Origin: Bryobacterales bacterium
GTDB taxonomy: Bacteria > Acidobacteriota > Terriglobia > Bryobacterales > Bryobacteraceae
Length of the DNA: 7,329 nucleotides
Assembly: GCA_016789785.1 (NCBI GenBank)
Contig: JAEUQE010000331.1
Span: 1-7,329 of the forward strand
Reading direction: 5' to 3'
The stretch's first letter is position 1. The number at the start of each line of letters is the position of its first letter. Shown here piece after piece: positions 1 to 7,248 of the stretch. The notes under the pieces are model-generated. The model saw only the letters and a list, made by a program, of their open reading frames with translations. It searched no databases and was not told the DNA's origin. A program made the translations under genes and the position numbers.

Positions 1-16
1 CATTGAGTTCCGTCGC

Positions 17-937
17 GTGACCTTTCTGTCGAATCTGCCGTTGAATCCGCCGTCGAATCTTCCGCCTCTCACCGTCCGCGGCACTTCCATCTGTGCAGGC
101 GAACGCCGGGTGGTGTTGCGCGGAGTGAATCGCTCCGGCCTCGAATACGCCGAACCCGGAAGTGCTGGTTTTCTAGCATCTGCGAAGATCACGGCAGAGG
201 AGATCGCGGTCATCTGCCGGGACTGGGGCGCGTCGATCCTGCGCCTGCCTCTGAACCAGGACTGGGCATTGCACGGCCGCGGCGCGTACTCGGATGAGGA
301 CTACTTGCAGTCAGTCGATCAGGTCATCGCATGGGCGGCGTCGCACGGGGCATACACTCTGCTCGACCTTCAATGGATCAGCATGGAACAGGAGTTCGGT
401 ACGCTCTCCGATGGATCGCCGAATCGCATCGCACCTCTGCCCGACCTCAACTCGCCCCGTTTTTGGCGCAAGTTGGCGCAGCGCTATCGGGGCCAGCCTG
501 CCGTGCTCTTCGATCTCTACAATGAGCCGCATGATTGCTCAGCCGAGGACTGGCGCTACTGGGCGACGCTGCTGCTGCGTACGATTCGCGATACGCACCC
601 CGATGCGCTCTGCTTCGTCAGCGGCCTGGACTGGGGCTACGACCTTCGCGGCGCCGTGCTCGACGAACCCAACGTCGTTTACTCGACACATGTTTATCCG
701 GGCAAGGCGCTGCCCTGGTCGCGCGCCTTCGGCTACCTCAACGGCGACGTTCCGCTCTTCGCCGGTGAATGGGGCGGCACCTCTGAGAATCTCGAATGGG
801 GCCGCCGCCTTGCCGATTACTTTCGCCAGCTCGAAATGGGCTGGACCGCCTGGAGCTGGTCGGACCATCCGCACCTCACCCGGAACGGCGAGGCAACCGA
901 ATTCGGCGCACTGGTTCGCGAGGAACTGCGCCGCTGA
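17..937 (+). CDS. Glycoside hydrolase family 5 (cellulase-like) protein, possibly 5'-partial
   Basis: This is a retaining beta-glycosidase of the GH5 TIM-barrel type, probably acting on a beta-linked glucan or mannan; the exact substrate cannot be read from sequence. Numbering from the GTG at 17 (306 aa), the expected landmarks occur in order: the first strand 'RGVNRSG' (35-41), the conserved Arg in 'LRLPL' (75-79), the acid/base Glu170 in 'LYNEP', the His/Tyr pair in 'THVYPG' (224-229), the nucleophile Glu251 in 'FAGEWGG', and the late 'WTAWSW' (276-281). The length fits a single catalytic domain, and no carbohydrate-binding module is visible. No signal peptide is evident. The start is uncertain: the frame stays open from base 2 to the GTG, which has only a weak GAG upstream, so the gene may begin outside the window. 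The N-terminus is a Pro/Asn-rich segment made of short repeats. It converges on the next gene, whose stop is about 60 bp away. The GH5 assignment is firm; secretion and substrate are unknown. Confidence 0.88.
   Translation: MTFLSNLPLNPPSNLPPLTVRGTSICAGERRVVLRGVNRSGLEYAEPGSAGFLASAKITAEEIAVICRDWGASILRLPLNQDWALHGRGAYSDEDYLQSVDQVIAWAASHGAYTLLDLQWISMEQEFGTLSDGSPNRIAPLPDLNSPRFWRKLAQRYRGQPAVLFDLYNEPHDCSAEDWRYWATLLLRTIRDTHPDALCFVSGLDWGYDLRGAVLDEPNVVYSTHVYPGKALPWSRAFGYLNGDVPLFAGEWGGTSENLEWGRRLADYFRQLEMGWTAWSWSDHPHLTRNGEATEFGALVREELRR
29..64 (+). repeat. Three imperfect 12-bp tandem units encoding a Pro/Asn-rich N-terminal segment
   Basis: Bases 29-40 (TCGAATCTGCCG), 41-52 (TTGAATCCGCCG) and 53-64 (TCGAATCTTCCG) form three in-frame copies differing at one to three bases. 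They encode SNLP, LNPP and SNLP. The run lies just before the GH5 barrel and reads as a short flexible linker or an extended N-terminal tail. It probably arose by small tandem duplication. Confidence 0.7.
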
Positions 938-1000
938 TCTCGCCTGACCACTGTTCCGCAGGGCCAGCCTCGCGTCGCCCCGAAATCATGCTGCCGCCGG

Positions 1001-1765
1001 TCACCGCAGCGAATCTCCGATCCTGCGCATCCATGCCAGTTCGTCCTCGCTCATCGGCCCTTTCTCCAAACAGGCGAGTGCGTGCCTTGCCTCTTCCAAC
1101 GACGCGGCACCGTTCATGCACAGATCCACCGAGGGGTGGGACAGTACGAATCGATAGCAGTCACCGGCGGTGGGCGCGCGCTCCCCTGGCACCTTCGCGT
1201 TCAGCAGCCGGCTCCAGCACGTTGCGGTGTAAGCGACCAATCCCGGGCTCTGCCTCGGCGCGGTACTCAAGGTGTCGCGTTCCGCCTCGCGATGCGCGGC
1301 GTTGTAGCGGAAATGCACGATGTCGAACGGGCCGCCGCGCGCCGCCGCGCCCGCGAGTTGCGTCTGATGCGTGGAGAGCGCGAGAAATCGCACCTTGCCC
1401 TTCGCCTTCACGGCGAGGCTTGCATCCAGCACACGAGCGGACACGGGCTGATTCCAATAGCCCAGCAGCAGCACATCCGCATAGTCCGTGCCGAGCTTTC
1501 GCAATGCGCGATCCACGCTCCACTCAATCAGCCTCGGAAAACGGCTGAAGCTCTGCACCACCAGCACCATTTTGTCCCGATGCGCAAGCCGGTTGCGGAC
1601 TCCCTGTGCAAACGAATCGCGCCGCAAGCTGCCCCAATACAGATAGTTCATCCCGCGATCGAACGCCTCTTCCACCGCCGCGGCCGGCATGCCATAGCTT
1701 GACGACAGGCCGATCGGCCCGACGCTCAGCCCTGTGCTTCCGAGAATGCGGCTCTGGAACGGCAT
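1001..1765 (-). CDS. Aldo/keto reductase-fold protein lacking the canonical catalytic tetrad
   Basis: The protein (254 aa from the ATG at 1765) has the aldo/keto reductase (beta/alpha)8 signature along most of its length: 'LGSTGLSVGPIGL' near the N-terminus, 'LGTDYADVLLL' (91-101), 'GKVRFLALSTH' (123-133), 'RYNAAHREAE' (153-162) and the C-terminal 'SLEEARHAL' then 'MSEDEL' helices. The catalytic positions do not match the family. The usual Asp and Tyr fall in 'NYLYWGSLRRD' as Tyr43 and about Arg48, the Lys position in 'VLVVQSF' is Ser72, and the His after 'DVLLL' is Gly102. Conventional carbonyl reduction is therefore doubtful. ATG at 1765 is chosen because 'MPFQSRILGSTGL' matches the usual family N-terminus and a GGAGG lies 2 nt upstream. 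That spacing is tight, and a GTG at 1774 is the alternative, adding three residues. The gene is monocistronic here, convergent with the GH5 gene and divergent from the TonB receptor. Confidence 0.82.
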   Translation of the reverse strand: MPFQSRILGSTGLSVGPIGLSSSYGMPAAAVEEAFDRGMNYLYWGSLRRDSFAQGVRNRLAHRDKMVLVVQSFSRFPRLIEWSVDRALRKLGTDYADVLLLGYWNQPVSARVLDASLAVKAKGKVRFLALSTHQTQLAGAAARGGPFDIVHFRYNAAHREAERDTLSTAPRQSPGLVAYTATCWSRLLNAKVPGERAPTAGDCYRFVLSHPSVDLCMNGAASLEEARHALACLEKGPMSEDELAWMRRIGDSLR

Positions 1766-1867
1766 AGCCTCCACGGTAACATCGCATTCGTTGATGGGGA
1801 CCGTTTCGCTCGCCGTTCGTCAAAAATGCAACAGACATCACGGTAACCTTCGGACGCACTGCTTCGC

Positions 1868-1873
1868 TAATAT
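1868..1873 (+). promoter_or_regulatory. Candidate -10 element (TAATAT) upstream of the TonB receptor
   Basis: TAATAT lies 42 nt before the receptor start in a comparatively AT-rich patch of the divergent intergenic region. No good TTGACA-like hexamer sits 16-18 bp upstream (that position reads AACCTT), so this would be a weak or activator-dependent sigma-70 promoter. The call rests only on one hexamer and its position. Confidence 0.22.
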
Positions 1874-1902
1874 GAAATAAGCCTTTGTCAGGCGTCCCCT
1901 CT

Positions 1903-1908
1903 GGAAAG
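1903..1908 (+). promoter_or_regulatory. Ribosome binding site (GGAAAG) of the TonB receptor
   Basis: GGAAAG is placed 7 nt before the GTG at 1916. It supports that GTG as the start, and the signal peptide begins immediately after it. Confidence 0.55.
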
Positions 1909-1915
1909 ATCACTC

Positions 1916-4900
1916 GTGAGCATTATCAGAATCTTTTGTCTTTGTATCGCGGTATTGTCCCCGCTGATCTTGAATGCGCAAACTCTGCGCGCCATCGTCG
2001 TTGGAACGGTGCAGGACACCGATCACAAACCCGTGGCCGCGGCGCGCATCCGGATGGTCCACGAAGAAACGGGGATCACTCGCACTACCACTCCCGATCC
2101 TGCCGGGGCGTTCACCATCGCGCAGCTTGCACCGGGCCCGTACCGGTTGGAAGCCGAAAGCGACGGCTATCAGAAAGTGGTGCAGACCTTTACACTGCGC
2201 GTGAACCAGGAACTTCGGGTCGATGTCGCACTCGCGCGCACCGGCCGTGCCGAAAGCATCGATGTCACTGCTGCCCGCGAGATTCTGCGCACGGATAACG
2301 CCGCGGTCGGCACGGTCATCGAAACCCGGCAGATCCGCAACCTTCCGCTCGACGGACGCAACTTTTACGAACTGAGTCTGCTGGTGCCAGGTGTGCTTCC
2401 ACCGGCACAGGGCTCCGCGGGTTCGGTGCGTGGCGACTTCGCCGTGAACATCAACGGCTCGCGCGAAGATGGCAATCTCTTTTTGCTCGACGGTGTCTAC
2501 AACTCCGATCCGAAGCTCAACGGCATCGCCGTGAATCCCCCGGTCGACGGTGTGCGCGAGTTCGAGGTCTCCACCAACGCCTACGATGCAAGCTTTGGAC
2601 GCAACGCCGGCGGTCAGATCAACGTGGTGCTGCGCAGCGGTACGAACAAACTGCATGGCACGGCGTATGAGTTCTTCCGCAATGCCTCGCTCGACGCACG
2701 CAACTTCTTCGCACCCGCCGGTGAACCGAAGCCCGCCTTCCTCCGCAATCAATTCGGCTTCAATCTCGGCGGCCCGGTTGCGAAGAACCGCACGTTCTTT
2801 TTTGCCGACTACGAAGGCCGCCGGTCGCGCGAGGGCCTCACGCGGCTGACTCGCGTTCCCACGGCTGCCGAGCGCGCCGGAGACTTCTCCGCGAGTTTCG
2901 CGCCGCCACTGAATCCCTTCACCGGAACACCGTTTCCCGGGAACCGCCTGCCGCGCGAATTCCAGCACCCGATCGGCGCCGCCATCGCGAATCTCTACCC
3001 GCTTCCCAATCGCGCCGACCCCGTGCAGAACTTCGTGTCGTCACCATCGCAGGCGGATCGCGCCGACCAGTTCGACGTCCGAATCGACCACGCCTTGCGC
3101 AAGTCCGAACTCGCTTTCCGCTACAGCTTCATTGACCGCGATCTGTTCGAGCCTTTCGCGGGGCCAACGTTCTCGCAGATACCCAACTATGGCAACAACG
3201 TTCCCCGCCGCGCACAGAACCTGATGCTCAGCGAGACGCGCACCTTCACACCCACTCTGATCAACGAGGTCCGCTTCGGATTCAATCGCGTATCGCAGGG
3301 AGCGTTTCCGCAGATCACCGGCCGCAACGTGAATGGCGCGGTCGGCCTGCCCGAGCCGCCGAACGCCCGCGATCTCGGCTTGAGCTTTCTCACCATCACC
3401 GGCTACTCACCGCTTGGCCACGAATTCAACAATCCGCAGCAGGGAGCCACGAACACCTACCAGTTCATCGACCACCTCACGTGGACGCGCGGCCGTCACC
3501 TTTGGAAAATCGGGGGTGACATTCGCATCTTGCAGCAGGACGCCTATCGCGATGTGCAGTCGCGCGGCTTTCTGCAGTTCCGCGGCGCCTACACACGCAA
3601 TCCGTTGGCAGATCTCCTGCTCGGGCTCCCCACCATTACCGGCATTGCCCGCCTCGACAATCCACAGCGTCTGCGCGGGCAGTCGTACAACGTGTTCCTC
3701 AACGACACCTATCGCATGCGCCCCGGCCTCACGTTGATGTTCGGTGTGCGCTACGAGTTCAACAGGCCGCCCGTGGACCTGGAGGACCGGGCGAATCTCT
3801 ATGATCCGGCCACGCGCGGGCTGGTTCGTGTCGGCACCAGCGGGATGCCTCGCGCTGGCTATTTCGCTGACCGCAACAACTTCGGACCGCGCCTCGGTCT
3901 TGCCTGGAACGCCCGGGAAGGTACCACGGTGCGCGCCGGCTATGGCATCTACTTCGATCAATCGGCGCTTGCGCCAAGCGAGGGCCTCTACTTCAGCCCG
4001 CCCTACTTTGATCTGCGCCTCTTCATCATCTCCGCGACTCAGCAGATTCGTGTCGACAACCCGTTCCCGTCGAACTTCCCGCGTACGCCGGGCTCCGCAT
4101 TTTCCTTCCAACGCGATCTGCGTACGCCCTACGTGCAGCATTGGAACTTCAGCGTGCAACAGCGCCTAGGGCGCGCTCGCGTGCTGGAAGCTTCCTACGT
4201 TGGATCGAAGGGATCGAAGCTCTACTCGGCGCGTGACATCAATCAGGCGACGCCCAGTACCGCGCTGCCGTTTCCGCTGCGACCCATGGTTCAGTTCGAC
4301 GACATCACGCAACTGGAGTCGCGCGGCAATTCGAACTATCACAGCTTGCAACTGCGTTTCCAGCAGCGCCTGCAGCATGGGCTGTCGATGCTCTCGGCCT
4401 ACACGATGGGCAAGTCAATCGATGATGCGTCGGGCTTCTTCCCGAGCGCTGGTGACCCGAACTTCCCGCAGGACAGCAACAACGTGCGTCTGGAGCGCGC
4501 GCGATCGAATTTCGATGTCCGGCAGCGCCTGTCCGCCGGCTACTCGTACGATCTTCCGTTCGGCAAAGGCAAACTGCTGGGCGGCTGGCAGACGCACGGA
4601 ATCCTGAGTTTCCAGACGGGCCGGCCGTTCACCGTCGCACTGCAGCAGGAAGATGACAACAGCAACAGCGGCCGTTCCAATCTCGGTTTCGGCGCCAATG
4701 ACCGCCCGAATGTGAGCGGTAATCCGAGCCTTTCAAATCGTACTCCGGAGCGTTGGTTCAACACTGCGGCCTTCAGCAAATCTCCACGCGGCACGTTTGG
4801 TAACGCGGGCCGCAACATCCTGGATGGACCGGGTCTCGCCACCGTGAATCTGTCACTCGTGAAGGACACGCAGATCGGCGAACGGGCCACCATGCAACTG

Positions 4901-5038
4901 CGCTTTGAGACTTTCAACTTGTTCAACCGGGTGAATCTGGATCTGCCCGACATCTACTTTGAGTCGCCGTCCTTCGGGCGGATTCAGTCGGCTGGCAATC
5001 CTCGCCGGATCCAACTGGGAGCGAAGTTCATCTTCTGA
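1916..5038 (+). CDS. TonB-dependent receptor with N-terminal carboxypeptidase-regulatory-like domain
   Basis: This is an outer-membrane beta-barrel receptor expected to import an unidentified ligand using TonB/ExbBD energy. Residues 1-21 form a signal peptide (hydrophobic core 6-19, likely cleavage after Ala21 before Gln22). Residues about 25-107 form a carboxypeptidase-regulatory-like Ig-type domain with 'GTVQDTDHKPVAAARI' and 'PGPYRLEAESDGY'. The plug follows at about 110-245, with 'RNLPLDGRNF' (141-150), 'LLDGVYNSDP' (190-199) and 'GRNAGGQINVVLRSGTN' (228-244). The barrel then shows motifs typical of Acidobacteriota receptors: 'FLNDTYRM' near 596, 'GPRLGLAW' near 656, 'YVGSKGSK' (761-768) and 'SNFDVRQRL' near 863. 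It ends in Phe1040 ('GAKFIF'), as expected for the BAM targeting signal. At 1040 aa it is full-length and uninterrupted. The GTG start is supported by a GGAAAG at 7 nt. No SusD-like lipoprotein gene adjoins it, so it is not a Bacteroidota-type SusC pair. The family is clear; the ligand is not. Confidence 0.93.
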   Translation: MSIIRIFCLCIAVLSPLILNAQTLRAIVVGTVQDTDHKPVAAARIRMVHEETGITRTTTPDPAGAFTIAQLAPGPYRLEAESDGYQKVVQTFTLRVNQELRVDVALARTGRAESIDVTAAREILRTDNAAVGTVIETRQIRNLPLDGRNFYELSLLVPGVLPPAQGSAGSVRGDFAVNINGSREDGNLFLLDGVYNSDPKLNGIAVNPPVDGVREFEVSTNAYDASFGRNAGGQINVVLRSGTNKLHGTAYEFFRNASLDARNFFAPAGEPKPAFLRNQFGFNLGGPVAKNRTFFFADYEGRRSREGLTRLTRVPTAAERAGDFSASFAPPLNPFTGTPFPGNRLPREFQHPIGAAIANLYPLPNRADPVQNFVSSPSQADRADQFDVRIDHALRKSELAFRYSFIDRDLFEPFAGPTFSQIPNYGNNVPRRAQNLMLSETRTFTPTLINEVRFGFNRVSQGAFPQITGRNVNGAVGLPEPPNARDLGLSFLTITGYSPLGHEFNNPQQGATNTYQFIDHLTWTRGRHLWKIGGDIRILQQDAYRDVQSRGFLQFRGAYTRNPLADLLLGLPTITGIARLDNPQRLRGQSYNVFLNDTYRMRPGLTLMFGVRYEFNRPPVDLEDRANLYDPATRGLVRVGTSGMPRAGYFADRNNFGPRLGLAWNAREGTTVRAGYGIYFDQSALAPSEGLYFSPPYFDLRLFIISATQQIRVDNPFPSNFPRTPGSAFSFQRDLRTPYVQHWNFSVQQRLGRARVLEASYVGSKGSKLYSARDINQATPSTALPFPLRPMVQFDDITQLESRGNSNYHSLQLRFQQRLQHGLSMLSAYTMGKSIDDASGFFPSAGDPNFPQDSNNVRLERARSNFDVRQRLSAGYSYDLPFGKGKLLGGWQTHGILSFQTGRPFTVALQQEDDNSNSGRSNLGFGANDRPNVSGNPSLSNRTPERWFNTAAFSKSPRGTFGNAGRNILDGPGLATVNLSLVKDTQIGERATMQLRFETFNLFNRVNLDLPDIYFESPSFGRIQSAGNPRRIQLGAKFIF

Positions 5039-5050
5039 CACGGAGCGGCG

Positions 5051-6049
5051 TCAGGCCACTGAATACAGATCCAACCCAGCGCAGGCGCTTACTTTGCTCG
5101 CGAGCCGCATGAAGTCCATTCTGCATTCCCTCACTGCTTCCACATGCGCCCCGATCGCGCCGTCGGCCGGCTTCAGATGAAACATCGGCTTGTTGGCCTC
5201 CATCGCGAGCGGCATCAGGCTGCGGTAGTGTTTGAGCCGCGCCAGACAGTTGGGATCGTGGTCGACACCCGGAACGTCTCCCGTTCCGGACTCGCCCAGC
5301 ACGGCTGTCCGGAACACCGGTGGGATCTTGCCCATCCAGCGCTGATAGGCCTTCACCGGCCGGCTGTCCCGCATGCCATGCTGCATCACAACGTAGCCCT
5401 CCGGCGACATCGCACCCGCGGGTAACGAGAGACCCTTCGGCGCCTTGCCCTTCAGTTCCGCCCATGTGCCGCGCCAACGCATCAACGCCGGGCCAAGGTT
5501 TCTCAAACCCTGCAACGAGTAAAGGTCAGGGGCGAGAGGCACGCAGACATGATCGGAGGCGATCAGCGCCGCGCGGTTAATCGCGCCAAGATTCGGACCC
5601 ACATCCACGAGCACCAGTTCCGCCCAGCCTTTCGCCATCTCACTCATGAGCCGGTGAAAAGCGGTCATCACGCGAAAGGCGGCTTCGTCTGAGTTATGGC
5701 ATTTGGGCCAGGCGTCCGACAGCCTGTCTTCAAAGCCTGATAGTCCCAGATCACCCGGCAGCAATCCGAGGTTGGCAACAATCTTCTCTACTGGCGGCGT
5801 CGCGATGTCCCCCATTCCGCGCAGGATCGGCCTCACAGCACCGAAGACCGTCGCCGGGCGTTCCTCGTCCTCCGGCCAGATCTCTTCCAGTCGGTCCTCG
5901 GACAGAAACATCGCGGTCAAATTGGCCTGCGGGTCCAGGTCCGCCGCCAGCACCGGGACGCCCTGATCGGCGAACATCCAAGCGAGATGGTAGACAAGTG
6001 ACGTCTTCCCCACACCGCCTTTGTTGTTGAAGAACGCGATTGTCCTCAT
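5051..6049 (-). CDS. Orphan ParA/MinD-family ATPase
   Basis: This 332-aa protein is a deviant-Walker (SIMIBI class) ATPase. The deviant Walker A 'NNKGGVGKTS' (8-17) holds both the signature Lys10 and the P-loop Lys15. Walker A' is 'ADLDPQANLT' (36-45) with Asp39, and Walker B is 'LVLVDVGPN' (145-153) with Asp149. 'APDLYSLQGLRNLG' (173-186) is the usual ParA helix region. The predicted biochemistry is ATP-dependent dimerisation and DNA or partner binding. It lacks the N-terminal helix-turn-helix of type Ia ParA. It has a long C-terminal region (about 196-332) with 'GYVVMQHGMRD' (218-228) and 'RPVKAYQRWMGKIP' (230-243) that minimal partition ParAs do not have. AGGA at 6057-6060, 7 nt upstream, supports the ATG. 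That ATG overlaps the stop codon of the upstream AlbA_2 gene, implying translational coupling. No ParB gene or parS-like palindrome is in view, so a role in chromosome or plasmid partition is unsupported. Confidence 0.9.
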   Translation of the reverse strand: MRTIAFFNNKGGVGKTSLVYHLAWMFADQGVPVLAADLDPQANLTAMFLSEDRLEEIWPEDEERPATVFGAVRPILRGMGDIATPPVEKIVANLGLLPGDLGLSGFEDRLSDAWPKCHNSDEAAFRVMTAFHRLMSEMAKGWAELVLVDVGPNLGAINRAALIASDHVCVPLAPDLYSLQGLRNLGPALMRWRGTWAELKGKAPKGLSLPAGAMSPEGYVVMQHGMRDSRPVKAYQRWMGKIPPVFRTAVLGESGTGDVPGVDHDPNCLARLKHYRSLMPLAMEANKPMFHLKPADGAIGAHVEAVRECRMDFMRLASKVSACAGLDLYSVA

Positions 6050-7248
6050 GACCGGATCCTGATGGTCACCCCAAAATGCATGTCGCCGAAGATGAACTCG
6101 GCGGGTGGGCTCCCGTTCTTCTCCAACGCCCGCTGTGCGCGTTCCACGCCCCTGCCAAATCGGTTCACGGCACCCAGCGTCTTCATCGCCTCGGCCAGCA
6201 CCGGGTTGCGGTAACTCGTCTGCGCAGGGAAGTTCTCCGGCCGCGCCAATCCGTACAAGGGGCCTGGATTGTGGATCTCAATCCGGTCAGAGTATTGATA
6301 GAAGCGAACCGGCTGCGGAGCCTCATACGACCGGTGAAGCACCGCGTTCATGAGGAATTCCCGAATGGCCGCCTCGGGATAGCCGGCAGCCATAGCCTCC
6401 TGAAGTGCGGAAATGCGCACAGGCCTTTGGTCTCCGATCAACTTGACGTAGGATGCCAGATCGCGCACCACGGAAAGCAGGTCGCCCTGAAAGCGCTTCT
6501 CCGCCGATACTTCATCGGACATTCGGGGACCGTCGAATCGCACGTACTGGACGTAGGCATTCGGAAGCCAGCTTGCCAGATCCTTCGCGAACAGAATAAG
6601 TCCGGCATAAGTGGGACAGTTGCGAGTGAGATCGAAAAAACGCAAGGATGCCAATTGCTGCTCCATCGGCCGGTGGTTCTCGGCGATGGTCTCGGCATCC
6701 ACAGCCAGCGGGCGGTACTGGACAGTGAATAAGTCCAGCGCTAAGTCATCAAGAGTTGCGCCGTTACATGGCTGCGCGTCAAAGGTACGGGCTGCCGCCG
6801 TCCGCCGCTCAATGAGAATGGCCTCTTCAGTTTCGTTGGCGATGCCTTTTCGCGGCCCCCTGCGAATCCATGGACGGCCTTTGTACCGCACAGGCGGAAG
6901 ATCAGAGGGTGTTACCTCTACCACCGCGATATCCCCGGCGCCGGAACTCAGAGTTACCCGATAAACCGTAATTGCGGGCGCGGGCAGGATGTTTCCGTCG
7001 CTGGTCAATCCAGCCAGGTTTCGCAACAATTCGTCGGTGACCCGGAGACCCGTGGGCTTGCCCGTCTTGTCATCCGCTCCAATCAACAGGTATCCCGGAA
7101 GCCGCGAGGCCGCCATGTCATTCGCAAAGGCACACACGGCCTCGCTGAACTTCGGCGTATCATTCGTCGAGATCGTCCGCTCCACCCGGAAGGACTCCAG
7201 GTCCTCCAACAACGCCAGCAGTTCGGATTCGGTGAGCACTTGAATCAT
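6046..7248 (-). CDS. AlbA_2 (Schlafen-type) and GHKL/RecG-C-like ATP-binding domain protein
   Basis: Numbered from the ATG at 7248 (400 aa), residues about 12-150 form an AlbA_2/Schlafen-type domain: 'ESFRVERTIS' (18-27), 'AFANDMAASRLPGYLLIGADD' (40-60), then 'PVRYKGRPWIRRGPRKGIA' (119-137), the usual strand and loop closing the domain. Glu18, Glu23 and Asp59/Asp60 sit at the spacing of the acidic residues of Schlafen RNases. The C-terminal part (about 290-400) resembles the HATPase_c_4 domain annotated as RecG C-terminal: an N-box 'REFLMNAVLHRSY' (296-308, Glu297 and Asn301), 'DRIEIHNPGPL' (321-331), and 'GRGVERA' (365-371). Proteins of this layout are usually annotated as transcriptional regulators or ATP-binding proteins; most are uncharacterised. 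The start is ambiguous. The frame opens at a TTG (7284) directly after a stop; ATG 7248 is the first strong codon, but AGTAGG abuts it, and a GTG nine bases later has better spacing. It is the first gene of a two-gene unit with the ParA ATPase (4-nt overlap). Confidence 0.85.
   Translation of the reverse strand: MIQVLTESELLALLEDLESFRVERTISTNDTPKFSEAVCAFANDMAASRLPGYLLIGADDKTGKPTGLRVTDELLRNLAGLTSDGNILPAPAITVYRVTLSSGAGDIAVVEVTPSDLPPVRYKGRPWIRRGPRKGIANETEEAILIERRTAAARTFDAQPCNGATLDDLALDLFTVQYRPLAVDAETIAENHRPMEQQLASLRFFDLTRNCPTYAGLILFAKDLASWLPNAYVQYVRFDGPRMSDEVSAEKRFQGDLLSVVRDLASYVKLIGDQRPVRISALQEAMAAGYPEAAIREFLMNAVLHRSYEAPQPVRFYQYSDRIEIHNPGPLYGLARPENFPAQTSYRNPVLAEAMKTLGAVNRFGRGVERAQRALEKNGSPPAEFIFGDMHFGVTIRIRS
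6057..6060 (-). promoter_or_regulatory. Ribosome binding site (AGGA) of the ParA-family gene, inside the upstream gene
   Basis: On the minus strand AGGA lies 7 nt before the ParA ATG and within the last codons of the AlbA_2 gene. It fixes the ParA start at 6049 and fits coupled translation across the ATGA overlap at 6046-6049. Confidence 0.55.

Noticed and set aside
1082..1702. A 206-codon plus-strand frame opposite the aldo/keto reductase-like gene
   Set aside because: No family motifs; the minus strand carries the clear AKR scaffold over the same bases.
1910..2968. A 352-codon open frame antisense to the TonB receptor
   Set aside because: It is the mirror of a strongly recognisable receptor frame in GC-rich DNA, has no recognisable domain, and its composition (Arg/Ala/Gly/Val-rich) is that of a shadow frame.
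3407..4159. A 250-codon minus-strand frame inside the receptor gene
   Set aside because: A shadow of the barrel coding sequence, with no domain signature.
4202..4219. Perfect tandem GGATCGAAG x2 in the receptor gene
   Set aside because: It encodes GSKGSK within the 'YVGSKG' motif common to this receptor family, so it reflects protein conservation.
5051..6049. Chromosome or plasmid partition parAB locus
   Set aside because: No parB-like gene, no parS-like palindrome noticed and no replication gene; the coupled neighbour is an AlbA_2 protein.
6076..6732. A 218-codon plus-strand frame opposite the AlbA_2/GHKL gene
   Set aside because: The minus strand holds the N-box and G-box motifs; the plus frame has none and no ribosome binding site.
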